The notes: generated from the letters alone by a model not told the origin. A DNA stretch of 64,000 nucleotides from Flavipsychrobacter sp. (GCA_024508935.1 JANINW010000006.1:27873-91872), one strand, 5' to 3'; counted from the stretch's first letter, positions 26,634 to 35,321 are shown. Numbers and translations are program-made.

Positions 26634-26785
26634 CTGCCTCTTGTACCACCTGTTCTTACGGGTTTCTTAGAAAAGGCTGCTGCTTTACCTGGCTTTATGA
26701 AAGACTTGGCACCGGGCAGGTTGCTTTTAGCATTCTTGCCCTTCTTTCCATCCTTTTTATTATTGGCATTTGACAATAGCGACAT
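26630..26785 (-). CDS. 51-residue highly basic small protein
   Basis: Translation from ATG at 26785 gives 51 residues, 16 of them Lys or Arg with a single Asp: MSLLSNANNKKDGKKGKNAK, then a Pro/Gly/Lys middle (PGAKSFIKPGKAAAF), ending KKPVRTGGTRGS. Hydrophobic residues are sparse and there is no membrane segment, so it is probably disordered and could bind nucleic acid or ribosomes. TAA overlaps the GNAT stop by 4 bp. No frame of comparable size competes on the other strand. The family is not recognised; the even composition and clean ends make a real gene plausible. Confidence 0.55.
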   Translation of the reverse strand: MSLLSNANNKKDGKKGKNAKSNLPGAKSFIKPGKAAAFSKKPVRTGGTRGS

Positions 26786-26836
26786 AATATTTCATTTAGT
26801 ACTTAACAAATATAGCAACTGCCCGCGTTAATAAAA

Positions 26837-27850
26837 TCAGAAATCCCACCATACCTTATCAGGGTAATGCCTGTTCACCATTATAGGCTCTCCTATCATA
26901 GGATGTGTGATCTTTACCTGTTGGTGACCGGCGGCAGTAACAACCCGCATTATAGGTTCGTTCCAAGGGTGATTTGCCAGCGTGAACTTACCCCAATGTA
27001 CAGGAAACAGCACCTTTGCTTTTAAATCTATACTAGCCTGCACAGTTTCTTCCGGCATCATATGGATGTGTGGCCATGCTTTATTGTATTGCCCGCACTC
27101 AAGTATGGCTATATCGAAAGGGCCGTATTTATTGCCTATATCCCTGAAATGAAAATCGTAACCTGAATCTCCGCCCAGGAATATACTATAGCCATGAATA
27201 TTGAGCACAAAAGATGACCAGAGTGTACCCCCTCTTTTCAGCCCTCTGCCCGAAAAATGGCGTGCAGGGGTTGCAGTCAACTGTATATCGCGTCTTACTT
27301 CTACACCTTCCCACCAGTCGAGCTCTGTAATTTTCTCCTGCGGTATTTTATAGCATTCAAGGTCATCACCAACGCCTAATGAAGTATACACTGCTTTTAC
27401 TTTGGGCATCAGTTCCATTACCGTACGGCGATCGAGGTGATCGTAATGATTATGCGTAATAAGCAATACGTCAATATCCGGCATATCGGCAACGCTATAA
27501 GCATCTGCCCCGGCAAATGCTTTTACAATAACAGGCACCGGCGATGCGCTACCGCTAAAAACAGGATCTACTAATATATTGAACCCTTTTACGTGTACGA
27601 GGTAAGATGAATGACCAAACCAGACGATGACGGGTTCATCTGCATACAGCTTCTTCAGATCAGTATTCACTGAAGGAAGCGCAGCCGCAGGCTTTACCGT
27701 TTTAGGGCGGCTCACTGCTTCCTTAAGCACTTTAAGCATCGACGCATCTTCAGCCAGCGTAGGTGTGGGTGAAAGATTCTGAAATACGCCGTTCTTATAG
27801 TTGGGCGACCTTTGCATACGGTCTGTACGGCTGGCTGATGCTTTTCTCAT
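26837..27850 (-). CDS. MBL-fold metallo-hydrolase (UlaG/NAPE-PLD-like)
   Basis: A 337-residue metallo-beta-lactamase-fold hydrolase. The metal motif HxHxDH is ITHNHYDHLD (His133, His135, Asp137, His138); further metal residues lie in TPARHFSGRG and GGDSGYD. The core LYADEPVIVWFGHSSYLVHVKGFNILVDPVFSG and the HWGKF segment near the end match the NAPE-PLD/RomA-like branch, seen in shorter form here. The N-terminal 60 residues are polar and low in conservation. The small basic gene follows 52 bp downstream. Its substrate cannot be told from sequence. Confidence 0.88.
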   Translation of the reverse strand: MRKASASRTDRMQRSPNYKNGVFQNLSPTPTLAEDASMLKVLKEAVSRPKTVKPAAALPSVNTDLKKLYADEPVIVWFGHSSYLVHVKGFNILVDPVFSGSASPVPVIVKAFAGADAYSVADMPDIDVLLITHNHYDHLDRRTVMELMPKVKAVYTSLGVGDDLECYKIPQEKITELDWWEGVEVRRDIQLTATPARHFSGRGLKRGGTLWSSFVLNIHGYSIFLGGDSGYDFHFRDIGNKYGPFDIAILECGQYNKAWPHIHMMPEETVQASIDLKAKVLFPVHWGKFTLANHPWNEPIMRVVTAAGHQQVKITHPMIGEPIMVNRHYPDKVWWDF

Positions 27851-27978
27851 TCCTGCTATTTCCTATCTAAGTTAGGGCCTTGTACTTAAAAAAGCCCTAA
27901 TACTATGCAGGTTATACAATTAAGCGATTATTATCTATATTCAGTGTCTTATTTATTCACGTCAAAGCCATTTACATT

Positions 27979-29646
27979 ATGCTTTCAGACATAGAAATAT
28001 CAAGGGCTACGCAATTGAAGCCTATAGCAGAAATAGCCCAAAAACTGGGCATTACACCGGATGATATCATACCCTATGGAAAGTATAAAGCGAAGGTGCC
28101 GCTTACTTACCTTGATGAGGAAAGAATAAGAACAAGCAACCTCATACTCGTTACGGCTGTGACACCTACCAAAGCCGGTGTTGGCAAAACGGTTACCAGC
28201 GTGGCGTTATCATTAGGATTGAATCATATTGGCAAGAAAGCTGCCGTAGCCTTGCGCGAACCTAGCCTGGGCCCATGCTTCGGCATGAAAGGTGGTGCGG
28301 CAGGCGGTGGTTACTCACAGGTGCTACCCATGGAAGAGATCAACCTACACTTCACCGGCGATTTTCATGCCATTACCTGCGCCAATAATATGATATCAGC
28401 CCTGCTGGATAATTACCAATACCAGAACCGCAATACCGGCAATGCCCTCGAGCGCATCGTATGGCGCCGTGTGCTGGATGTAAATGACCGCTCGCTGCGC
28501 AATATGGTAACCGGCCTTGGAGGCTCTGCCAATGGTATACCTACTGAAGCGGGTTTTGATATCACACCTGCATCAGAGATCATGGCATTGCTCTGCCTGT
28601 CTGAAGGGCTGCATGATCTGCGCCAGCGTATAGAACGCATAGTCCTCGGCTATACTTTCGATAAAAAACCATTCACAGTAAAAGACCTGGGTGTAGCAGA
28701 AGCAATTACCGTGCTGCTAAAAGACGCTATAATGCCCAACCTGGTGCAAACTACAGAACATACTACAGCATTTGTGCATGGCGGTCCATTTGCAAATATT
28801 GCCCATGGCTGCAATTCAGTGCTCGCTACAAAAATGGCACTCAGCACATGCGATTACGTAGTGACCGAATCTGGCTTCGGCAGCGATCTGGGCGCTGAAA
28901 AATTCCTGGATATTAAATGCCGCCTTACCGGCCTTAGGCCGAAAGCTACGGTGATAGTGGTAACATCAGGCGCACTTAAATTACACGGTGGTGTGTCAGA
29001 CAAAGACATAACCCAGCCCAATTTTGAAGCTTTAAAAGACGGGCTGCCCAACCTGCAGAGGCATATACAGAACATGAAAAATTTCGGGCAGAGTGTAATT
29101 GTATCCTTCAATCGCTTTGGCTACGATACCGATGAAGAAGTAAATTACCTGAAAGAATGGTGCGAAAATGAAGGAGTGGCATTTGCCATCAATCTGGGGT
29201 TCGCCAAGGGCGGAGAAGGCGCGGCAGAACTTGCACAAAAAGTGGTTGGCATGATAGAGAACAACCCTTCAAAAGAGATCAACTTCACCTACAACCTGGG
29301 AGATAGCATACAAACCAAAATTGAAAAAATAGCGCAAAAGATATACCGCGCAGGCGAAGTGATATTTAACGGCAGCGCTTTTACCAAGCTAAAGCAATAT
29401 GAAAAAATGGGCTGGGGCAACCTGCCGGTTTGTATTGCCAAAACACAGTACTCCTTCAGCGACGATGCAAAGCGCATCAATGCACCGGAAGGATTTACAT
29501 TCAACATACGCGACCTGGTAATAAATGCAGGTGCCGGCTTTATTGTAGCTATTGCCGGCGAGATCATGCGCATGCCGGGCCTACCTCCCGACCCGCAAGC
29601 CAATCGTATAAAGCTGGTAAACGGTGAGATAGAAGGCCTAAGCTGA
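27979..29646 (+). CDS. fhs: Formate--tetrahydrofolate ligase
   Basis: This enzyme makes 10-formyl-tetrahydrofolate from formate, ATP and THF, feeding one-carbon metabolism. The 555-residue length fits the family. The ATP site is [16 protein letters not shown], a variant of the usual TPAGEGKT loop. Other family segments are [30 protein letters not shown] and MRMPGLP. FolD, which works on the same THF pool, is encoded at 60 kb. It appears monocistronic. Confidence 0.95.
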   Translation: MLSDIEISRATQLKPIAEIAQKLGITPDDIIPYGKYKAKVPLTYLDEERIRTSNLILVTAVTPTKAGVGKTVTSVALSLGLNHIGKKAAVALREPSLGPCFGMKGGAAGGGYSQVLPMEEINLHFTGDFHAITCANNMISALLDNYQYQNRNTGNALERIVWRRVLDVNDRSLRNMVTGLGGSANGIPTEAGFDITPASEIMALLCLSEGLHDLRQRIERIVLGYTFDKKPFTVKDLGVAEAITVLLKDAIMPNLVQTTEHTTAFVHGGPFANIAHGCNSVLATKMALSTCDYVVTESGFGSDLGAEKFLDIKCRLTGLRPKATVIVVTSGALKLHGGVSDKDITQPNFEALKDGLPNLQRHIQNMKNFGQSVIVSFNRFGYDTDEEVNYLKEWCENEGVAFAINLGFAKGGEGAAELAQKVVGMIENNPSKEINFTYNLGDSIQTKIEKIAQKIYRAGEVIFNGSAFTKLKQYEKMGWGNLPVCIAKTQYSFSDDAKRINAPEGFTFNIRDLVINAGAGFIVAIAGEIMRMPGLPPDPQANRIKLVNGEIEGLS

Positions 29647-29675
29647 CGCAATATGGTGAAGTACCTGTAATAACT

Positions 29676-29683
29676 TAGTTTTG
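29676..29683 (+). promoter_or_regulatory. Promoter -7 element ahead of the CDGSH gene
   Basis: TAGTTTTG matches TAnnTTTG and lies 17 bases before the start codon. No TTTG is visible at -33. Confidence 0.35.
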
Positions 29684-29700
29684 CGCCATTAAATAAAAAT

Positions 29701-29928
29701 ATGGCAGCAACGAAAATTACAGTTAACAGCAACGGATCTCTTAAGGTAGAAGGCGATTTTGAGATAGTAGATAAAAACGGGAATGTTTATGGTCTGAACG
29801 GAAGAGAAGTTATTTCCTTTTGCCGATGCGGACTTTCAAACAATAAACCATTCTGCGACGGTTCACACAAAGGGCATTTTGAACATGAGGCCGCCGCGTT
29901 TGACCTTCCCCCAAAAAAACAGGCATAA
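29701..29928 (+). CDS. CDGSH iron-sulfur domain protein
   Basis: A 75-residue cytosolic protein with one CDGSH domain. The three Cys and one His that hold a [2Fe-2S] cluster are all present: Cys41, Cys43, Cys52 and His56 in CRCGLSNNKPFCDGSH. The N-terminal half is a beta strand (KITVNSNGSLKVEGDFEIVD). Proteins of this type take part in redox or iron-sulfur homeostasis, but the partner is unknown. A terminator follows directly. Confidence 0.92.
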   Translation: MAATKITVNSNGSLKVEGDFEIVDKNGNVYGLNGREVISFCRCGLSNNKPFCDGSHKGHFEHEAAAFDLPPKKQA

Positions 29929-29958
29929 AAAGAAGGATACTGGAAAGTATCCTTCTTT
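29929..29958. terminator. 13-bp bidirectional terminator
   Basis: AAAGAAGGATACT pairs with AGTATCCTTCTTT around a GGAA loop. Plus-strand T residues and minus-strand A/T tracts fit termination of the CDGSH gene and of the carotenoid operon running the other way. Confidence 0.8.
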
Positions 29959-29963
29959 CATTT

Positions 29964-30164
29964 TTATTCCGGCAATAATTTCCCTAGTCTCGTACACAAA
30001 CCCGTTGGCAAGCCTTCTGCCTGCCACGCTTCACCCTTCCTGTACAGCCTATACATCTTTCCTTCCACCGTTACGGAATAAAAATCCTCGTGCGCCCGCC
30101 TTGCTTCTATAATTACCTCAAATCTTTTGCCTTCACTGTATATCGTGCCCAAAAAAATAACCAT
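29964..30164 (-). CDS. 66-residue small protein at the end of the crt operon
   Basis: A 66-residue soluble protein starting 10 bp after crtB and ending 5 bp before a strong terminator, so it fits as the last gene of the crtI-crtB operon. It has a beta-rich N-terminal part (MVIFLGTIYSEGKRFEVIIEA in shorter pieces) and a Tyr/Lys-rich middle (YSVTVEGKMYRLYRKGEAW). I do not recognise the family. Position suggests, but does not show, a link with carotenoid synthesis. Confidence 0.6.
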   Translation of the reverse strand: MVIFLGTIYSEGKRFEVIIEARRAHEDFYSVTVEGKMYRLYRKGEAWQAEGLPTGLCTRLGKLLPE

Positions 30165-30174
30165 TATATTTTCT

Positions 30175-31014
30175 CTATATCCAGTTCAACTTATTATACA
30201 TACCTGCCTGCAAAATGATCAGCAGTTTCTGCAGATCGGGTACTCGTACCCGGTTTTGCAATATGGCCGCGGGCTTCATTGCCTTGATCTTCAGGTGCAG
30301 CTTGTAATAATACCTGTATGCGGTATAAACCCCCATTTTTGCTTTCCATGGCAATTTCCTTATACCTTCCAGTCCGGCCCTAAAATCATCTTCTATGGAT
30401 GCAGCTATCTGCATTTTCGCAGCATCTGTAAAATCATGAAAATTCACACCCGGAAAATAACTTCGGCTAAGGCCTAATACGTCTGCTTTTATATCCCGGA
30501 GGAAATTGATCTTCTGAAAAGCAGCGCCCAACCGGCGTGCATGATCCTTTAGCGATTCATACTGCGCTGCATTACCTTCACAAAAAACATATAGGCACAT
30601 CAACCCTACTACTTCTGCCGAGCCATAGATATACTCATCCAGTTCCAGTTCATTTACATAAGCTGTTTTGTACAAGTCCATCCTCATGCTATGCAAAAAA
30701 GACCTTATTAAATGATGCGGTATACTATATTGGTTTACTACAGACTGGAAACTGTGTAATATCGGGTTCAAACTGATGCCAGACTTTATAGCGTCCCAGG
30801 TATCCTGTTCAAATTTATCAAGCAGTTCAACCTTATTGTATGCATGAAATGTATCAACGATCTCATCGGCCAGCCTTACAAAGCCGTAGATATTGTAAAC
30901 CGGCCTACGCAGGTCTTTGTGCAATAGCTTTATGGCCCCTGAGAATGAAGTACTGTATTGCTCTGTAATTTGCTTACTGCACCGGAAAGACACAGCATGA
31001 TATAAGGACATCAT
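30175..31014 (-). CDS. crtB: Phytoene synthase (squalene/phytoene synthase family)
   Basis: This enzyme condenses two geranylgeranyl diphosphates to phytoene, the first committed step of carotenoid synthesis. The first Asp-rich motif is DEIVD, and the second region reads YIYGSAEVVGL and RDIKADVLGLSRSYFP. The 279-residue length fits bacterial CrtB. The start overlaps the crtI stop as ATGA, which points to translational coupling. It follows crtI in the minus-strand operon. Confidence 0.92.
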   Translation of the reverse strand: MMSLYHAVSFRCSKQITEQYSTSFSGAIKLLHKDLRRPVYNIYGFVRLADEIVDTFHAYNKVELLDKFEQDTWDAIKSGISLNPILHSFQSVVNQYSIPHHLIRSFLHSMRMDLYKTAYVNELELDEYIYGSAEVVGLMCLYVFCEGNAAQYESLKDHARRLGAAFQKINFLRDIKADVLGLSRSYFPGVNFHDFTDAAKMQIAASIEDDFRAGLEGIRKLPWKAKMGVYTAYRYYYKLHLKIKAMKPAAILQNRVRVPDLQKLLIILQAGMYNKLNWI

Positions 31015-32495
31015 ATAAATACAGTGTTTGGTTTGAGCGTTTTAATAATTTCTTTTGCAACTATTTCTCCTGATATAAGCGCAGGCGGAACGCCCGGGCC
31101 AGGTACCGTCAGTTGTCCTGCGTAATACAGGTTAGGCAGTTTCTTATTCCTTACTGACGGCTTTAGTATTGCTGTTTGCATAAGTGTATTTGACAAGCCG
31201 TAAGCATTCCCTTTAAACGAAAAATAATCTGCTTCAAAGTCGTTATGTGCATAACTGCGCTTATACAATATATTGTCGCGAATATTGCGCCCGGTCTTTT
31301 CTTCCAGCTTCTGCATTACCTTATCAAAGTATACATCCCTGTTAGCAGCAGTATCATGCAGGCCGGGCGCTACTGGTATAAGCACAAACAGGTTTTCGCA
31401 GCCTTCCGGTGCAACCGTATTATCTGTTTTAGACGGACAGCATACATACATCAGTGGATCATCGGGCCAGGCAGGTTTTTCATAGAGCGTGCTGGCATGC
31501 TCGTCAAAAGCTGCGTCAAAAAACAAATTGTGATGTTCCAGGTTATCAAGTCTTCCGTTTACACCTATATAAAAAATAAGCGATGAAGGAGAAAGCTTCC
31601 GGGTAGCCCAATATTTTTTTGAATAGTTCCTATATGGCTCCTGCAGTAAATACTGGTCGGCGTAATGATAGTCGCAGGCTGCTACGCAATAATCGGCTTC
31701 GTAATATCCATTGATTGTTTTAAGTGCTGTTACTTCCCTGCCATTAGAGATGATCTCTTCTGCCGGTTCATTCATTTTAAATTCGACACCCAGGGAAACG
31801 GCCAGCTGATACATGGCATTTACAATTTCTACCATGCCTCCCATAGGATACCAGGTACCCAGTTTCATGTCGGCATAGTTCATCATACTATATAATGCCG
31901 GCGTATTTTTAGGCAATGCACCCAAAAACAATATGGGAAATTCTGCAAGCTGTATAAGCTTTGGATGACGAAAGTACCTGCGTATGTGGCTATGCATAGA
32001 AGTGAACAGGTCTATGCGCGTAAGAGACCTGGCCACGTCCCAGCTTATAAACTCTGTAATAGAAAGGCCGGGGTTGTACACCAGGCTATTCATACTGATA
32101 TTATATTTCTCAGCTGCTTCGGCAAGAAATGCATCCAGTTTTTCGGCAGCACCCTTTTCCATGGTTTCAAACACCTGCCTTAGCTCGCTATATGCTGCCG
32201 GCATGCACACCTCACCGTCTTGCCATACTACCTTATAAGATGGGTTCAGTCGTTTGAGATCGTAAAATGCTGACGAGCTTGAATTGAAACTTTCGAAAAA
32301 CCGTTCAAACACATCCGGCATCCAATACCAGCTGGGACCCATGTCGAACTTAAACCCCTCTGCAGTAAAACTACGGGCACGCCCACCTGGTTGCTCATTC
32401 TTTTCCAATACAGTAACGTGCATCCCTGCTTTAGCAAGGAAACATGCTGCAGATAAACCAGCGAAACCACTACCTATTATTACTGCTTTATTCAT
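31011..32495 (-). CDS. crtI: Phytoene desaturase
   Basis: An FAD-dependent enzyme that desaturates phytoene to lycopene. The N-terminal dinucleotide-binding motif is VIIGSGFAGLSAACFLAKAG followed by VLEKNEQPGGRA, and the C-terminal CrtI hallmark is GPGVPPALISGEIVAKEI. ATG at 32495 is the normal start; a TTG at 32513 overlaps the sigma-factor stop but would add six residues with no family match. Length from the ATG is 494 residues. It is coupled to crtB downstream. Confidence 0.93.
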   Translation of the reverse strand: MNKAVIIGSGFAGLSAACFLAKAGMHVTVLEKNEQPGGRARSFTAEGFKFDMGPSWYWMPDVFERFFESFNSSSSAFYDLKRLNPSYKVVWQDGEVCMPAAYSELRQVFETMEKGAAEKLDAFLAEAAEKYNISMNSLVYNPGLSITEFISWDVARSLTRIDLFTSMHSHIRRYFRHPKLIQLAEFPILFLGALPKNTPALYSMMNYADMKLGTWYPMGGMVEIVNAMYQLAVSLGVEFKMNEPAEEIISNGREVTALKTINGYYEADYCVAACDYHYADQYLLQEPYRNYSKKYWATRKLSPSSLIFYIGVNGRLDNLEHHNLFFDAAFDEHASTLYEKPAWPDDPLMYVCCPSKTDNTVAPEGCENLFVLIPVAPGLHDTAANRDVYFDKVMQKLEEKTGRNIRDNILYKRSYAHNDFEADYFSFKGNAYGLSNTLMQTAILKPSVRNKKLPNLYYAGQLTVPGPGVPPALISGEIVAKEIIKTLKPNTVFI

Positions 32496-32509
32496 AATCT
32501 GCTCTGTTC

Positions 32510-33004
32510 TCAATTAGCTAAGGCCAAGGCAAGCGCTTTCCTGGCCAGGTGTATACGGCTTTTTATAGTACCTAAGGGCTCATCCAGCATTTCTGCTATT
32601 TCTTTATACAAGTATCCCTGGGCGTATAATTCAATGGCAGTACGGTGCGATGCGGGCAGTTCGCTCATAGATTTTTTTATTGCACGGGTATGCAGGCTGC
32701 TTATACCTGTATTATACGCGCGTGGAACAGCATATTCATTTTGCGGTTCAGAAAGGTCGCTATTGATGAATCTGTGGCTGCTTTGTTTGCGATAGTTATT
32801 GATGAAAATATTTTTCATCATAGTATAAAGCCATGCCCTTATGTTAGACCCTACGGCAAATTTTTCTCTTTTCACCAGCGCCCGCATCATCGTCTCCTGC
32901 ATCAGATCGTGCGCATCATCATAGTCTTTGGTAAGCGTGGTTGCGTAAGCTACTAATACGCCCTGGTTGGATACCAACAAACAATTAAAATCAGCTTGAG
33001 TCAT
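32510..33004 (-). CDS. ECF-type RNA polymerase sigma factor
   Basis: A 164-residue sigma factor with region 2 (residues about 10-75: DYDDAHDLMQETMMRALV, then RAWLYTMMKNIFINNYRK) and region 4 (residues about 110-160: PASHRTAIELYAQGYLYKEI, then PLGTIKSRIHLARKAL). No sensor domain or anti-sigma gene lies next to it. It heads the crtI-crtB operon, and two matching inverted repeats sit just upstream. In relatives such sigma factors drive light- or stress-induced carotenoid operons; here that role is inferred. Confidence 0.88.
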   Translation of the reverse strand: MTQADFNCLLVSNQGVLVAYATTLTKDYDDAHDLMQETMMRALVKREKFAVGSNIRAWLYTMMKNIFINNYRKQSSHRFINSDLSEPQNEYAVPRAYNTGISSLHTRAIKKSMSELPASHRTAIELYAQGYLYKEIAEMLDEPLGTIKSRIHLARKALALALAN

Positions 33005-33005
33005 A

Positions 33006-33038
33006 TTGTTTAACTTTTACACTATAAACATTAAACAA
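33006..33038. promoter_or_regulatory. Inverted repeat 1 upstream of the ECF sigma-crtIB operon
   Basis: Arms TTGTTTAAC (33006-33014) and ATTAAACAA (33030-33038) are separated by exactly 15 bp. It overlaps the region just before the sigma-factor start. The arms match those of the second repeat 57 bp away. Confidence 0.55.
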
Positions 33039-33062
33039 TATTATACAAACCAAACGAACATT

Positions 33063-33095
33063 TTGTTTAATATTTATCTATTAAAAATTAAACAA
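33063..33095. promoter_or_regulatory. Inverted repeat 2 upstream of the ECF sigma-crtIB operon
   Basis: Arms TTGTTTAAT (33063-33071) and ATTAAACAA (33087-33095) pair perfectly and are again separated by 15 bp. The left arms of the two repeats are 57 bp apart. Identical arms and spacing suggest the same dimeric regulator binds both; the neighbouring MerR/B12 protein is the obvious candidate. Confidence 0.6.
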
Positions 33096-33098
33096 AAA

Positions 33099-33115
33099 CT
33101 ATAATGCGGTTATAG
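33099..33115. promoter_or_regulatory. Short perfect dyad CTATAA-N5-TTATAG
   Basis: CTATAA and TTATAG flank a TGCGG spacer, immediately beside inverted repeat 2. It may be part of a promoter or a further regulator site; nothing more can be said. Confidence 0.3.
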
Positions 33116-33153
33116 TATTTAGCAAACTGCTGATAATGAATATGGTGTAACTA

Positions 33154-34068
33154 TTAAATATTGGCAGCCAGATCTCTTGCTTCAGCAAGCGATTTGACGA
33201 GGAAAAACTGCTTAGGCAGTTTAAAATCTATTCGCCCTACCATATTGCCGGATATATAAACTTTGACCGACGGGCACTTTTTATGCAATTCCTGAACAAA
33301 TGACTTGAAATCAAAATTCTCAGCAGCAGAGGTAATATGAGTATATACAGCACGGGGCTTTTTTACCTGGCATACATATATAACTTCTTTCAGTGGTGTA
33401 TTGCTGCCCAGGTAAATGGGATACTTCCCATTTTTATAAAACTGGTATTGCATGTACAGGAGGCCTATATCATGTATCTCTCCTTCCGGCAGGAAAAGAA
33501 GCACTGCCGGTTTTGATGCCAGGTTTTTGCGAGGTAACTGCTCAATAGCATTAGACAGCTTCCGGGTGATAATATTGCTTACTATATGCTCTTGCGCCGG
33601 GAACAGGCGGTCAGTCATCCACATAAGCCCTATCCGCTGTAAGAAATTGAATAATAACCGCTCAACAGTCTTGTCAATACCGTGCTTCTGCATGTACAAA
33701 TCAAGGCTGCTTTCCAGCGCCTCTGTTTGCATAGACAATGCATACTGCAACAAGTCATTTACCAAAGCCTGTTCCTTAAATGCTGTGTCATCAATTTCAG
33801 CTATCAACCGGTTGGCTTCACCCTCAGACATCTTATTGATAGCCGATATCTTATAGCCATAGTTATTAAGCAACGATACCCTGAGTGCATTTTTCAGGTC
33901 TATATCGTTATAATACCTGATATTGGTTTCCGTACGTTTAGGTTGCAGAATACCGTACCTCGATTCCCATATACGCAATGTATGAGCCTTTATGCCCGTA
34001 AGATTTTCAATATCGCGTATAGAAAATTTGTTCATCGATTTGCTGGAACCGGCATTTTCCATATTCAT
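33154..34068 (-). CDS. MerR-family B12-binding photoreceptor regulator (CarH/LitR-like)
   Basis: A 304-residue regulator. A MerR-type winged HTH (residues about 13-82: FSIRDIENLTGIKAHTLRIW, then ESRYGILQPKRTETNIRYY) is followed by a helical B12-cap domain and a cobalamin-binding domain. The cap shows W-x9-EH (Trp150, Glu160, His161) and the B12 motif ExHxxG is EIHDIG (Glu197, His199, Gly202). In CarH these parts hold adenosylcobalamin, and light breaks the tetramer and releases DNA. The residue after Trp150 is Met, where Thermus CarH has the photolysis-trapping His132. The gene lies between the crt operons; it is followed by a 149-bp regulatory gap before the sigma factor gene. Confidence 0.85.
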   Translation of the reverse strand: MNMENAGSSKSMNKFSIRDIENLTGIKAHTLRIWESRYGILQPKRTETNIRYYNDIDLKNALRVSLLNNYGYKISAINKMSEGEANRLIAEIDDTAFKEQALVNDLLQYALSMQTEALESSLDLYMQKHGIDKTVERLLFNFLQRIGLMWMTDRLFPAQEHIVSNIITRKLSNAIEQLPRKNLASKPAVLLFLPEGEIHDIGLLYMQYQFYKNGKYPIYLGSNTPLKEVIYVCQVKKPRAVYTHITSAAENFDFKSFVQELHKKCPSVKVYISGNMVGRIDFKLPKQFFLVKSLAEARDLAANI

Positions 34069-34113
34069 AGGATTGATTCTACATGCTGGCGCCGGGGCAC
34101 CAAAGATATTATT

Positions 34114-34854
34114 TTACACAAAATGATGTTCATCTCCGATCAATACCATATGACTGTGCTTAACCGGTGTTGTTTTACTGCGCAGGTATTCAAACCCGGC
34201 TACATTCATCAGCATCATCAGCATAGCGTAAAAGCAGTCTTCTACAGGAATAGTAGAGAGGCGAACAGAGAGGTTAAAATTATTGTTGTACCAAACAATA
34301 GGCTCATCTGTAAATGAACCTGTCAGCGCACCGTTTGACAACAGGAAAGGCAGAAATACCATTACATACATAACCATAAATGGTGCCGTGTAATTCACCT
34401 GGAATACACGCGTTAATAGTAGTGCCGCTGCCAGCAATAAAAGCGTAACAGAAGTATACAACCTGGCGATGTTGCATATAGCTGCTGAAGTCAGCAGGAT
34501 AACAAGTATCCACACAACATACCCGGCAAGGCGCTCCAGTCCATCGGTTGGCAGGAACTTCCGGACACAGTAATAGGTAAATACACAGGCATAAGGAATA
34601 CAAATAAAAAAAGCTATCTCTTCAACCGGCAAATTAACCAGATAGACACCAGATATATAGCGGGGATTAAAACCCCATATTCCCCTCGCTGTAAAAGCCA
34701 TATCCCAGCCAATGAAAAATAAAGCAGTCAACAAACAAGGTAGCAGAAAATTCCGCCATTGCCTGTAAAACTGTATCCTTGGCCAGAACGAAGCAATGAA
34801 CGGAACAATAATACATGCTATATCTATCAACGTATATGTATAGCGTGTATCCAT
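34114..34854 (-). CDS. Lycopene cyclase, fused CrtYc-CrtYd type
   Basis: A 246-residue membrane protein that closes the beta rings of lycopene. It has six or seven hydrophobic helices. Both halves carry the catalytic acidic motif: PVEEIAFF in the first half and PVEDCFYAML in the second. ATG at 34854 shares one base with the crtZ stop (TAATG), so coupling is likely; the open frame upstream of it lies inside crtZ. The symbol is left open because names for this fusion vary (crtYcd or crtY). Confidence 0.9.
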   Translation of the reverse strand: MDTRYTYTLIDIACIIVPFIASFWPRIQFYRQWRNFLLPCLLTALFFIGWDMAFTARGIWGFNPRYISGVYLVNLPVEEIAFFICIPYACVFTYYCVRKFLPTDGLERLAGYVVWILVILLTSAAICNIARLYTSVTLLLLAAALLLTRVFQVNYTAPFMVMYVMVFLPFLLSNGALTGSFTDEPIVWYNNNFNLSVRLSTIPVEDCFYAMLMMLMNVAGFEYLRSKTTPVKHSHMVLIGDEHHFV

Positions 34855-35321
34855 TAGTTTCTTTTCATTTCTTCTTTCAGATACCTGGCCGGAAACAGCA
34901 ACATGCCAAAACATTCACCATCCTCTTTGCCAAGATGTTTGTGATGCATTTTGTGGGCCCTGCGTAACGCCCGCAGATATACATTGTTTGAATTTCGCAA
35001 CCACTTAAAGCGTTGGTGTATAAAAATATCATGCACCAGGAAATAGGTAAAACCATAAGCTGTAATACCAATACCTATAAATAGTAAATAATATAGCGAA
35101 CCGACAAATGAACCTAATGCCAGCAAGGCTATGCCCGGCAGCGCAAATATGAGGAAGAAATAATCGTTCTTTTCAAAAAAAGAAGATCCATCCTTCTTAT
35201 GATGATCGGCATGCAAATGCCAGAGCCACCCGTGCATAAGATATTTATGAGCCAGCCATGCCACGCCTTCCATGCTGCAAAACGCCAGTATTACCAAGCT
35301 TATTGCCAAAAACATAACCAC
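34854..35321 (-). CDS. crtZ: Beta-carotene hydroxylase
   Basis: A 155-residue di-iron membrane hydroxylase that turns beta-carotene into zeaxanthin. The His-rich motifs are HKYLMHGWLWHLHADHH (residues about 25-41), HDIFIHQRF in the middle, and RRAHKMHHKHLGKEDGECFG near the end. Two or three hydrophobic helices separate them. It starts the minus-strand run crtZ, cyclase, CarH-like. Together with crtI and crtB, the cluster can make zeaxanthin from geranylgeranyl diphosphate. Confidence 0.92.
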   Translation of the reverse strand: MVMFLAISLVILAFCSMEGVAWLAHKYLMHGWLWHLHADHHKKDGSSFFEKNDYFFLIFALPGIALLALGSFVGSLYYLLFIGIGITAYGFTYFLVHDIFIHQRFKWLRNSNNVYLRALRRAHKMHHKHLGKEDGECFGMLLFPARYLKEEMKRN

